From NCBI RefSeq assembly GCF_017696175.1, contig NZ_JAAORE010000003.1:523931-587930 (forward strand): a DNA stretch of 64,000 nt, read 5' to 3'. This DNA is from Prochlorococcus marinus XMU1404 (GTDB taxonomy: Bacteria > Cyanobacteriota > Cyanobacteriia > PCC-6307 > Cyanobiaceae). Below the pieces are notes generated by a model. It worked only from the letters and a program-made list of their open reading frames with translations, had not been told where the DNA came from and made no database searches. Made by a program: the position numbers and the translations under genes. Shown here piece after piece: positions 55,562-64,000 of this stretch; position 1 is the stretch's first letter, and the number at the start of each line of letters is the position of its first letter.

Positions 55562-58465
55562 TTATTTGAGAACTTTTTTAAGATATTTTGCTGTATGACT
55601 TGTGGGGTGTTTAGCTACATCTTCAGGAGTACCTTCTGCAATAATTTCGCCACCTTTATCTCCTCCATCAGGTCCTAAATCAATAATCCAATCAGAACAT
55701 CTGATTACATCTAAATTGTGTTCGATAACAATTACAGAATTACCTTTATCTACTAAACGTTGTATAACATCCATTAATTTATGAACATCATAAAAACTTA
55801 ATCCTGTAGTTGGTTCATCAATCAAATATAAAGTTTTTCCAGTAGCCCTTTTAGATAATTCTGTAGCTAACTTAACTCTTTGAGCTTCTCCTCCAGATAA
55901 TGTAGGTGCAGGTTGGCCTAATTTGACATAGCCTAAGCCAACATCTACTAATGTAGATAGTCTATCAGCAGCTTGAGGTATAGCAGAAAAAGTTTCTGCA
56001 GCTTGTTCAACAGTCATCTCTAAAACATCAGATATGTTGAATCCTTTGTATTTAACTTGAAGAGTTTCTCTATTAAACCGTGCTCCTTTACATACTTCAC
56101 ATTGAACATAAACATCAGGTAAAAAATTCATTTCGATAACATTAACTCCCTGGCCTTTACAGGCCTCACATCTTCCTCCTTTAACATTAAAACTAAATTG
56201 GCCAGCCTGATAACCCCTTGCTTTGGCTTCAACAGTGGCAGTAAATATCTGCCTTATAGGATCAAAAGCACCTGTATATGTGGCAGGGTTTGATCTTGGG
56301 GTTCTCCCTATTGGAGATTGATCAATAACAATAACCTTATCAATTGCCTTTATACCCTTTAACTCTTTTACACCTTGAGGAAAAGGAACTTTTAATCCTA
56401 AAGAATGACATAAGGCAGGGTGAAGCAATTCATTTATCAAAGTACTTTTGCCACTACCGCTTACACCTGTTACAGAAACTAATCTTCCTAAAGGAAATTC
56501 TACAGATACATTTTTTAAATTATTTTTAGAACAATTATTTAAAATTAAACTTTTTTTAAAAGATGATCTTCGTTCTTTTGGAGTGGGAATAGACTTCCTA
56601 CCACTAAGATAAGCCCCAGTTAATGACCTCTCTGAATTCAATACATCTTGATATGATCCCTTAGCAATTATTTCGCCACCATAAACGCCTGCTCCTGGAC
56701 CAATATCTACTAAATAATCTGCTGATTTCATAGTATCTTCATCATGTTCAACAACCACTAAAGTATTACCAAGGTCTCTTAAGTTTTTTAATGTTTCTAG
56801 TAATCTGTCATTATCTCTTTGATGTAAACCAATACTTGGTTCATCTAATACATATAAAACGCCGGTAAGGCCTGCTCCAATTTGCGTAGCTAATCTAATG
56901 CGCTGAGCTTCTCCGCCAGACAAAGTCATGGCTGGTCTATCTAAAGTTAAATAATCTAGGCCAACGTTAATTAAAAACTTCAAACGTAAACGAATCTCTT
57001 TTAAAACCAATTCACCTATCTGCTTTTGTTTTTCTGATAGAGATATATTTTCCTTCTTTGTCTTAGCTAATCCCATGATTCGCTCGATGTGAAATAGGGT
57101 TTCCGAAACGCTTATAGAAGTTAAGTCAGTAATATTATATGGACCAAGTTTAACAGCCAAAGCTTCAGGTCTTAATCTTTGTCCAGAACATGTCTTACAA
57201 GGTACTAATTCTAGGTACTTTTCTAATTTTTGTTTAACTAATTCTCCATTGGATTCATTAAGTTGCCTTTCTAATATTGGTAAAATTCCCTCAAAAGGTC
57301 TTTCAAAACCACTAGAAGTTTTGAAGCGGCTATCAGCTTGAATTAATATTGGTTTATCTGATCCCAAAAGTAGGACTTTCTTTTGTAAATCACTTAAATC
57401 TTTCCAAGGAGTTTTTAATTCAAAACCATAAGCTTGCCCTACAGAATAAAGTAAAGAGAAATAATAAGTATTATCTTTTTCACTCCAAGGGGCTATTGCA
57501 GCATAAACAGGTAATGTTTTATCTGGTATGACTCTATCAGCAGTAAATTTTTTTAAATATCCAATCCCATGACAGTCAGGACAAGCCCCATATGGACTAT
57601 TAAAGGAAAATAATCTCGGAGAAAGTTCATCTACTATAGAGCCATGTACAGGACATGCATAATTTTCTGAATAAAGTTTTTCTCTAACTAAGTTAGGAGG
57701 TAAGTTTTCTCCTTTTTTTGGAACAACTTCTACAATTGCTAAACCATCGCCTCGTTTAAGGCAAGTTTGTAGAGAATCATTTAATCTTTCCTGTATTCCT
57801 TCTCTTGCAATTAATCTATCAACTACTACTTCAATATTATGAATTTGATTTTTATCTAATTCAATACTGTCAGCAAGTTCTCTTACCTCGCCGTTAATTC
57901 TTACCCTAGCGAAGCCCTCCGCAGCAAGTCCACTTATTAATTTTGTATGCGTTCCTTTCTTCCCTCTTACAACAGGAGCCAGTAATTGGTACCTTGTTCC
58001 TTCTGGCAATAAAAGAATATTATCAACCATTTCATCAATTGTTTGAGGAGCTATTGGAATCCCACAGTGATGACAATGTGGCTCGCCAGCACGACCAAAC
58101 AACAGCCTTAAATAATCTTGAATTTCTGTTACTGTTCCAACTGTTGATCGAGGATTATGACTTGTGGATTTTTGATCAATTGAAATAGCGGGTGATAAGC
58201 CCTCAATATTATCCACATCTGGTTTATCTACTTGACCTAAAAATTGTCTTGCATATGCTGAAAGACTCTCAACATATCTTCTCTGACCTTCAGCAAAAAT
58301 TGTATCAAAAGCCAAAGAACTTTTTCCGCTTCCACTCACACCTGTAAAAACTATAAATTTGTTCCTAGGTAGTGAAAGGTCAATATTTTTTAAATTATGC
58401 TGACGTGCTCCCCTAATGTTAATTGAGTTATCTCTTTCAAAAGTATTATCTATTTTATTAACCAT
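55562..58465 (-). CDS. uvrA: excinuclease ABC subunit A
   Basis: Damage-recognition ATPase of nucleotide excision repair. The 967-aa protein has two ABC modules, with Walker A motifs FTGVSGSGKSSLAFDT (about 40) and VTGVSGSGKSTLINELL (about 650) and LSGGEAQR signatures in both. Zinc cysteines appear in CHHCG, CPVHG...CPDCHG and CEACKGQG...CEVCKG. It lies 53 bp after recN on the same strand. Its damage-repair role fits with recN next to it. Confidence 0.98.
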   Translation of the reverse strand: MVNKIDNTFERDNSINIRGARQHNLKNIDLSLPRNKFIVFTGVSGSGKSSLAFDTIFAEGQRRYVESLSAYARQFLGQVDKPDVDNIEGLSPAISIDQKSTSHNPRSTVGTVTEIQDYLRLLFGRAGEPHCHHCGIPIAPQTIDEMVDNILLLPEGTRYQLLAPVVRGKKGTHTKLISGLAAEGFARVRINGEVRELADSIELDKNQIHNIEVVVDRLIAREGIQERLNDSLQTCLKRGDGLAIVEVVPKKGENLPPNLVREKLYSENYACPVHGSIVDELSPRLFSFNSPYGACPDCHGIGYLKKFTADRVIPDKTLPVYAAIAPWSEKDNTYYFSLLYSVGQAYGFELKTPWKDLSDLQKKVLLLGSDKPILIQADSRFKTSSGFERPFEGILPILERQLNESNGELVKQKLEKYLELVPCKTCSGQRLRPEALAVKLGPYNITDLTSISVSETLFHIERIMGLAKTKKENISLSEKQKQIGELVLKEIRLRLKFLINVGLDYLTLDRPAMTLSGGEAQRIRLATQIGAGLTGVLYVLDEPSIGLHQRDNDRLLETLKNLRDLGNTLVVVEHDEDTMKSADYLVDIGPGAGVYGGEIIAKGSYQDVLNSERSLTGAYLSGRKSIPTPKERRSSFKKSLILNNCSKNNLKNVSVEFPLGRLVSVTGVSGSGKSTLINELLHPALCHSLGLKVPFPQGVKELKGIKAIDKVIVIDQSPIGRTPRSNPATYTGAFDPIRQIFTATVEAKARGYQAGQFSFNVKGGRCEACKGQGVNVIEMNFLPDVYVQCEVCKGARFNRETLQVKYKGFNISDVLEMTVEQAAETFSAIPQAADRLSTLVDVGLGYVKLGQPAPTLSGGEAQRVKLATELSKRATGKTLYLIDEPTTGLSFYDVHKLMDVIQRLVDKGNSVIVIEHNLDVIRCSDWIIDLGPDGGDKGGEIIAEGTPEDVAKHPTSHTAKYLKKVLK

Positions 58466-58518
58466 GTTTAAATCTATCTATGATTTAAAAAGACTATTAT
58501 AGTAGAATTATTTCTATT

Positions 58519-60198
58519 TTATGCTGCAGTTTGATCGAGAAGTCTAGATGCATAATCATTTAGTTCAGAAGAACCTCCACCAATGAGTTCCATTAATTCA
58601 TTTTTTCTTTGTTTTTTTGTGGTTAGTTTTAATATTGAGGTATAAGTTATTCCATTAATTACGTTTTTAATAACTTTAAAATGTGCCAATCCTCGAGCAG
58701 CTAAGAAAGGCTGATGTGTAATACATAAAATCTGTTGATCTTTTGAAATATTTTTTATTAGCTCAACCAAAGAAAATAAAGATTTACCACTTAGACCATT
58801 ATCAATTTCATCTAAAAAGAATGTATTTGGTTTTTTTGAAATACTAGATTTTATAGCTAATAAGAATCTTGACATCTCACCTCCAGAAATAACATCTGAC
58901 AATGGAGCTAACTTCTGATCAGGATTAGCAGAAAACAAGAAATTTATATTATCAATTCCATCGCTAGAAGGTTTACATTCTGAAAATTGAATAGAAAAAT
59001 TTGCATTTTCTAATCCTAGATTTCTTAAGATCGAGATTACTGAATCTTGTAACTCTTTAGCAATTTTTTTTCTTTCAGTAGATTGAGAAGAAAATAAGGA
59101 ATTTAAATTACTTTGTAAATTTTTGATTTTATTTTCCAAATCACGAATGTCATTGTCTTGATCATTTTTTATAAAATATGTCCTTAATTTATCTCGCTTT
59201 TCAATTAATTGAGGTAGATCCAATGAAAAAGTTCTCTCCAAGTTTTTTAAGAAAAATAATCTTTTTTGTATTTCTGAAAGATTATATTCATTATTATCTA
59301 TGCCTTGTATATATGAGTTTAAGTCGAAAATCAGATCTTCAACATAAGTTTGAATATGTAATAACTTTTCTCTAAAATTTTGAATTTTTAAGTCAAAATC
59401 TGCTGTTCTATTTAAATTTTTTATCGATTGATTTATCAAAAACGAAACTGATGGTTGATCATGACTGAAATTATTTAAATTTTCTAAAGATGATTGAATT
59501 GAATTATTTATTTCGAGATTATTTACAAGTTTTTTTTCTATTTGCTCTAATTCTATGATTTCCTTACTGGAATCTAGATTTGCTTCCTCTAAACTCTTCA
59601 ACATTTGTTTTATTACTAAGTTAGTTTCTTCTTGCTTCTGAGAGGATTCTATTTTTTCATTCATTAATCTTTTTAAAACCTCACATTCCAACCACAATTT
59701 TTTAATCTTTGCAACATTATCTCTCGATTCTTGCGAACATAAATCATCAATAATTAATCTTCTCTTGTCTTGAGAATCAAATACAAAAGTATCTGATTGA
59801 CCAGCAAAATCAATTAATAACCGACCAAGTTCTTCTAATAATTTTTTATTAATTGATAAATTGTTTAGGCTATATTTAGATAAAACTTTATTATTTTTTT
59901 TATAAGATTTTCTTCTGATATTTAATACTGAAGAACTGCATTCAAAACCATTACTAATTAACCAGTTTTTAATTTCTAAAGTAGAAGAAAATTTTGCCTC
60001 AATGGAACAATGATCTTTTCCTGGACGTATTAAGTGCTTTAAAGGTATATTAGTTCCACCAAATAAAACATTTAAGGAATCTAAAATCAGTGATTTTCCT
60101 GAACCAGAATCCCCAGTAATGATGTTCAAACCTTTTTCAAAATTAATTTCTATAATCTCTATTAAGGCAATATTCTCTATCTTTAATTGTATTAACAT
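58519..60198 (-). CDS. recN: DNA repair protein RecN
   Basis: SMC-like ATPase helping double-strand break repair. The 559-aa protein has an N-terminal Walker A (GDSGSGKSLILDS), a long coiled-coil middle (about 150-375) and a C-terminal ABC signature SGGEMSRFLLAIK with Walker B FFLDEIDNGLSG. ATG start. It is transcribed toward uvrA and is divergent from the ABC1-kinase gene across a 68-bp AT-rich spacer. Confidence 0.96.
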   Translation of the reverse strand: MLIQLKIENIALIEIIEINFEKGLNIITGDSGSGKSLILDSLNVLFGGTNIPLKHLIRPGKDHCSIEAKFSSTLEIKNWLISNGFECSSSVLNIRRKSYKKNNKVLSKYSLNNLSINKKLLEELGRLLIDFAGQSDTFVFDSQDKRRLIIDDLCSQESRDNVAKIKKLWLECEVLKRLMNEKIESSQKQEETNLVIKQMLKSLEEANLDSSKEIIELEQIEKKLVNNLEINNSIQSSLENLNNFSHDQPSVSFLINQSIKNLNRTADFDLKIQNFREKLLHIQTYVEDLIFDLNSYIQGIDNNEYNLSEIQKRLFFLKNLERTFSLDLPQLIEKRDKLRTYFIKNDQDNDIRDLENKIKNLQSNLNSLFSSQSTERKKIAKELQDSVISILRNLGLENANFSIQFSECKPSSDGIDNINFLFSANPDQKLAPLSDVISGGEMSRFLLAIKSSISKKPNTFFLDEIDNGLSGKSLFSLVELIKNISKDQQILCITHQPFLAARGLAHFKVIKNVINGITYTSILKLTTKKQRKNELMELIGGGSSELNDYASRLLDQTAA

Positions 60199-60266
60199 GA
60201 TAAATCTTCCTTATAAAAAAATTAACTTCTTTTTTAAAAAAATAAAGGTTTTAAATATATAAAGTT

Positions 60267-62123
60267 ATGAAAGAGGATTTTACTGATTTTATTGAAGTAT
60301 CTGGACTGCTGGATTATGATCCAGAAACAATATCCAAAATTTACAAAAAAAACCCAAAAAGACTTTTAAAAAGACTTTGGCAAACACTAATACCTATTTT
60401 TGCCTATTTATTTTCTGTTGGGTGGGATAAATTAACTGGTAGATTGACAAATGAAGAGATAGCAAGGTTTAGAGCAAAAGAATTAACAAATTTATTAGTT
60501 GAACTTGGGCCAGCATTTGTTAAAGCAGGTCAAGCTTTATCAACACGACCAGATATTATTCCAGTGATTCTTCTTGAAGAATTATCTGAACTGCAAGATC
60601 AACTACCAGGTTTTGAAGGAGATAAAGCTATGGAATTAATAGAGGAAGATTTAGGCTCTTCAATAGATGAATTTTTCTTGGAAATTGATAAAGAGCCAAT
60701 TTCTGCTGCATCGTTAGGACAAGTACACAAAGCCAAACTGAAGAATAAGGAAGTTGTTGCAGTTAAAGTCCAACGACCAGGTTTAAGAGAACAAATAACT
60801 CTAGATCTTTACATAGTAAGAAATATTGCTTATTGGCTAAAAAATAATATTGGATTAATAAGAAGTGATCTCGTAGCTTTAATTGATGAATTGGGTAAAA
60901 GAGTATTTGAAGAAATGGATTATTTAAATGAAGCATGTAATGCTGAAAAATTTAGAAATATGCATAAACATAACCAAATGATCGCTGTTCCAAAAATTTA
61001 CAAGGAAATATCATCAAGAAGAGTGTTAACAATGGAATGGATAGATGGAACGAAATTAACCAATTTAGAAGATGTAAAAAAATTAGGAATCGATCCCGAT
61101 AAAATGATTAATATTGGGGTCCAATGCAGTTTAGAACAACTTTTAGAACATGGTTTTTTTCATGCTGACCCACATCCTGGGAACTTATTAGCTTTAAAAG
61201 ATGGCAGATTATGTTACCTAGATTTTGGAATGATGAGTGAAGTTTCAAGAGACTCTAGGTCTGGCTTAATACAAGCAGTCGTACATTTGGTCAATAAAAA
61301 CTTTGATAAATTATCTCAGGATTTTGTAAAGTTAGGATTCCTATCAGAAGAAGTAAATCTAGAACCAATAGTTCCAGCATTTCAAAATGTTTTTACCAAC
61401 GCCGTTGAACAAGGGGTTTCAAAAATGGATTTCAAAAGCGTTACAGATGATATGTCGGGAATCATGTATAAATTCCCTTTTAAATTACCTCCTTACTATG
61501 CACTTATAATTAGATCATTGCTTACTTTAGAAGGAATTGCTTTAAGCGTAGATCCAAACTTTAAAATATTAGGTGCGGCTTATCCATATTTTGCGAGAAG
61601 ACTTATGGAAGATCCTGATCCACAATTAAGAGAAAGTTTAAAAGAAATGCTCTTTGATGATAAAAAATTTAAGTGGGACCGTTTAGAAGATTTACTATCT
61701 AATGCTGCGAAGCAGACAAATCTTGATTTAGAAAAACTTTTAGATGAAGTAATAAATCTTCTCTTTTCTCCTAAAGGAGGTTTTCTTAGAAATGAAATAA
61801 TTGAAGGATTAACAAATCAAATAGATTTATTAAGTTTGAAAATATTAAAAAATTTAAATAACTACTTACCAAGCTCAATTAAATTAAATATGACGAATGA
61901 AAATAATAATTTAAGAGACCTTATAATGTATGTAGAACCATTAAGAAACTTTTTGGATATTTTACAAAAAGTTCCGGGTTATTCCATTGATATTTTTATA
62001 AAACGATTACCTAGACTAATAAGTGAGCCCTATACAAAAGAAATGAGCATAAAAATTGCAAAAAAAGTTACAGAAAAAGGAATGGTTAGACTAGTTAAAA
62101 TTGCCGCTGGCACAAATATTTAA
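60267..62123 (+). CDS. ABC1 (UbiB/ADCK-like) atypical kinase
   Basis: A 618-aa member of the ABC1 kinase family, linked to prenylquinone metabolism in plastids and cyanobacteria. Visible motifs are K86AGQ89 (KxGQ), SAASLGQVHKA (Ala-rich loop), VAVKVQRPGL with the catalytic Lys, HADPHPGNLL and YLDFGMM. A hydrophobic stretch near residues 38-53 could anchor it to a membrane. The substrate is not known. It is divergent from recN. Confidence 0.92.
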   Translation: MKEDFTDFIEVSGLLDYDPETISKIYKKNPKRLLKRLWQTLIPIFAYLFSVGWDKLTGRLTNEEIARFRAKELTNLLVELGPAFVKAGQALSTRPDIIPVILLEELSELQDQLPGFEGDKAMELIEEDLGSSIDEFFLEIDKEPISAASLGQVHKAKLKNKEVVAVKVQRPGLREQITLDLYIVRNIAYWLKNNIGLIRSDLVALIDELGKRVFEEMDYLNEACNAEKFRNMHKHNQMIAVPKIYKEISSRRVLTMEWIDGTKLTNLEDVKKLGIDPDKMINIGVQCSLEQLLEHGFFHADPHPGNLLALKDGRLCYLDFGMMSEVSRDSRSGLIQAVVHLVNKNFDKLSQDFVKLGFLSEEVNLEPIVPAFQNVFTNAVEQGVSKMDFKSVTDDMSGIMYKFPFKLPPYYALIIRSLLTLEGIALSVDPNFKILGAAYPYFARRLMEDPDPQLRESLKEMLFDDKKFKWDRLEDLLSNAAKQTNLDLEKLLDEVINLLFSPKGGFLRNEIIEGLTNQIDLLSLKILKNLNNYLPSSIKLNMTNENNNLRDLIMYVEPLRNFLDILQKVPGYSIDIFIKRLPRLISEPYTKEMSIKIAKKVTEKGMVRLVKIAAGTNI

Positions 62124-62124
62124 A

Positions 62125-62697
62125 ATGAAATCAAATAAGTTTTTAATATTAAAATTATTTTTTATTGTAATAGGTTTTCAATTTCTTTTTAATATTTCAA
62201 AAGTTGAGGCTGCTGAAGAAATAAAAATCATATATAGCATATTTTCTAGAACAATAAATGTGGATTCATTAAAAACTTATGCTAATAAGGGGTATTCAAC
62301 AAAAAAATTAAAGAGGATTCTAAAAGCAACAGGTTCTACGGATAAAGAAATCAGAGCAGTATTAAATAAAGATTTTGAAGTTCCTATTACAATTGCAAAC
62401 AAATTAGTATATTCTGAGATAGGTAATGTTTTTTTAACAAGACTTTCATCTATTATCCACCCGTCTAGGGCAAATGATGAAAGAACAGGTATGTTAGCTC
62501 TGAGGGCAAGTGTAATTCAAGGTATTAACCTAGGAAATGGAAAAATAAATCTAGTAAATTTTTTTGAAGGATACCCAACAAAAACTGTAATTTTAAACGT
62601 CAACGCTTTAAGCAAAGTTATGAATAAAGTAGAATCAATTTCAGAATTACTAGACTTTTTTACAAATTCTCCTCTAGATAAAATCAAAACAAATTAA
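62125..62697 (+). CDS. DUF1400 (alpha/beta-hydrolase N-terminal-like) exported protein
   Basis: From ATG at 62125 this is 190 aa. It has a signal-peptide-like start (residues about 1-30, LILKLFFIVIGFQFLFNIS then VEAAEE) followed by EIKIIYSIFSRTINVDSLKTYANKG, which resembles the cyanobacterial DUF1400 domain. That domain often precedes an alpha/beta hydrolase, but no hydrolase domain follows here. It probably works outside the plasma membrane or in the thylakoid lumen. An upstream in-frame start at 62101 overlaps the ABC1 gene and is less likely. It precedes thrC by 6 bp. Confidence 0.72.
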   Translation: MKSNKFLILKLFFIVIGFQFLFNISKVEAAEEIKIIYSIFSRTINVDSLKTYANKGYSTKKLKRILKATGSTDKEIRAVLNKDFEVPITIANKLVYSEIGNVFLTRLSSIIHPSRANDERTGMLALRASVIQGINLGNGKINLVNFFEGYPTKTVILNVNALSKVMNKVESISELLDFFTNSPLDKIKTN

Positions 62698-62703
62698 AGA
62701 ATT

Positions 62704-63807
62704 ATGGTGCTATTGAATAAAATCAAAAATAAACTACGTATAAATTACAGAAAAAAAAGATGGCCAGGTTTAATTGAAGCTTATAAACAATATCTACCAG
62801 TTACAGATAGAACTCCTATCATTTCTCTTAATGAAGGAAATACACCGCTTATACATAGTGACACTATCAGCAAACTAATTGGAAATGGAACTAAAGTTTT
62901 TTTAAAATATGATGGTCTAAATCCAACGGGTTCATTTAAAGATCGTGGCATGACTATGGCCATTAGCAAAGCAAAGGAAGAAGGCCGTCAAGCTGTTATT
63001 TGCGCAAGTACTGGTAATACCTCTGCTGCCGCTGCTGCCTATGCGTCTAGGGGGGGATTAAAACCATATGTTTTAATCCCAGAAGGTTTTGTTGCTCAAG
63101 GTAAACTTGCACAAGCTTTAATGTATGGAGCAGAAATAATATCTATAAATGGAAACTTTGATAAAGCATTAGAAATTGTAAGAGATTTATCTTCAGCACA
63201 ACCTATAGAACTTGTTAATTCTGTTAATCCATATCGAATACAAGGCCAAAAGACAGCAGCTTTTGAAATTGTTGATGACTTAGGTATTGCACCTGATTGG
63301 TTGTGTATTCCAATGGGCAATGCAGGAAATATAACTGCTTATTGGTTAGGTTTTAAAGAATATTCAAAAATAAAAAGAAATTTAAAATTACCTACTATGA
63401 TGGGCTTTCAGTCTGAAGGTTCTGCTCCACTAGTACAAAATATAATAGTTAAAAATCCAGAGACAATTGCAACAGCAATAAGAATTGGAAATCCTGTGAA
63501 TAGAGAAAAAGCTAAAGAAGTAAAAAAAGAAAGCAAAGGAGACTTTCAGTCAGTTACAGATGAAGAGATAATCAATGCTTATAAAATCTTGGCCAAAGAA
63601 GGTGTTTTTTGTGAGCCAGCCAGTGCGGCATCAGTTGCTGGGCTCATTAAAAATAAAAACAGAATTCAAAAAGAATCGACTATTGTTTGTGTCCTTACTG
63701 GAAATGGATTGAAGGACCCTGATTGCGCTATAAAAAATAATGATGCTGTGTTTAGGAAAAATATTGAACCTTCGTTAAAAAATATAACTCAAATCTTGGG
63801 ATATTAA
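62704..63807 (+). CDS. thrC: threonine synthase
   Basis: PLP enzyme converting O-phosphohomoserine to threonine. The 367-aa protein has the PLP lysine K79 in [45 protein letters not shown] and [11 protein letters not shown] motifs. It is the last gene in the window; the following 193 bp are noncoding. Confidence 0.98.
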   Translation: MVLLNKIKNKLRINYRKKRWPGLIEAYKQYLPVTDRTPIISLNEGNTPLIHSDTISKLIGNGTKVFLKYDGLNPTGSFKDRGMTMAISKAKEEGRQAVICASTGNTSAAAAAYASRGGLKPYVLIPEGFVAQGKLAQALMYGAEIISINGNFDKALEIVRDLSSAQPIELVNSVNPYRIQGQKTAAFEIVDDLGIAPDWLCIPMGNAGNITAYWLGFKEYSKIKRNLKLPTMMGFQSEGSAPLVQNIIVKNPETIATAIRIGNPVNREKAKEVKKESKGDFQSVTDEEIINAYKILAKEGVFCEPASAASVAGLIKNKNRIQKESTIVCVLTGNGLKDPDCAIKNNDAVFRKNIEPSLKNITQILGY

Positions 63808-64000
63808 ATCCAAAAGAAAAAGTGTCTGTGGAAATCAATTTAAAAGTAAAACTTATTTGTTGAAAAACATATCAAAAGTAATGCGGTTTGTTGAATCATT
63901 TTTAAGTTATTAAAAAAAATTGAATTTGTTCAACAAATTTTAAATTTTTTCCACTTTTTTAAATCTTCAAAAACGTAATGAATCAGGGTTTTTGGATAAA
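63808..64000. other. gene-free right end, possible replication origin
   Basis: No coding frame or RNA gene is seen. DnaA-box-like sites are TGTGGAAAT (63827-63835, minus-strand ATTTCCACA) and TTTTCCACT (63947-63955), each one mismatch from TTTTCCACA, the form I recall for cyanobacteria. TTTGTTGAA occurs at 63856-63864, 63887-63895 and, inverted, 63929-63937. The segment is AT-rich. In Prochlorococcus, thrC lies near the dnaN end of the chromosome as I recall, so this could be part of oriC. Confidence 0.45.
63923..63939. repeat. 17-bp palindrome in the right-end spacer
   Basis: AATTTGTT-C-AACAAATT is a perfect 8+1+8 palindrome. Its right half includes the inverse of TTTGTTGAA, which occurs twice upstream on the plus strand. 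It could be a protein-binding site or a hairpin in the putative origin. Confidence 0.6.

Overview
The window is a dense, very AT-rich stretch of a cyanobacterial chromosome. It looks like a high-light-adapted Prochlorococcus or a very close relative. Pointers to this are genes almost end to end on alternating strands, short spacers, many cyanobacteria-specific families (DUF3134, DUF1400, Ycf21-type chorismate lyase, ABC1 kinases, sulfolipid genes sqdB/sqdX, a sucrose-phosphate synthase) and a picocyanobacterial gene order. This assignment comes from reading the sequence; no database search was run.

Left part (1-10.4 kb): the 3' end of an unidentified gene; ribosomal proteins L35 and L20; a membrane-anchored TPR protein; thiG; sqdB-sqdX for sulfolipid. 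A minus-strand group follows: an HTH-like protein, a methionine-gamma-lyase-family PLP enzyme, gcvH and gcvP.

10.5-23.1 kb: an acyl-lipid desaturase, rplI, dnaB, mnmG and a chorismate lyase. Next come an unknown acidic/Arg-rich protein, a SprT-like metalloprotease, a small membrane protein, a phage-T4-like ATP-dependent DNA ligase and an unlisted 50-aa ORF. The block ends with a VTT-domain membrane protein, valS, an odd IscA/HesB-like protein and tRNA-Val(TAC).

23.2-34 kb: one long plus-strand run, mazG, speE, speB, gcvT, aspS, pyrG, queE, queC, pabB, pabC. It covers polyamines, one-carbon metabolism, CTP, queuosine precursor and folate.

34-47.5 kb: cobA, an MFS transporter, ppk1, a sigma-70 factor, a phytol/dolichol-kinase-like protein, DAHP synthase, acnB, a ClC channel, purU and an FAD oxidoreductase.

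47.5-64 kb: dnaK, aroE, rpsF, argG, a small membrane protein, DUF3134, mraY, a small conserved-looking protein, sucrose-phosphate synthase, uvrA, recN, an ABC1 kinase, a DUF1400 protein and thrC. The last 190 bp are gene-free, with DnaA-box-like sites and a 9-mer present three times. Together with the thrC context, this suggests the window ends at the replication origin just before dnaN.

No insertion sequence, prophage, CRISPR array or defence island is visible, and no gene-free stretch exceeds 300 bp. The most unusual items are the phage-type DNA ligase, the putative origin, the PLP enzyme joined to the glycine-cleavage genes, the IscA-like protein with altered cysteines, and the nine convergent gene junctions, none separated by more than 12 bp.
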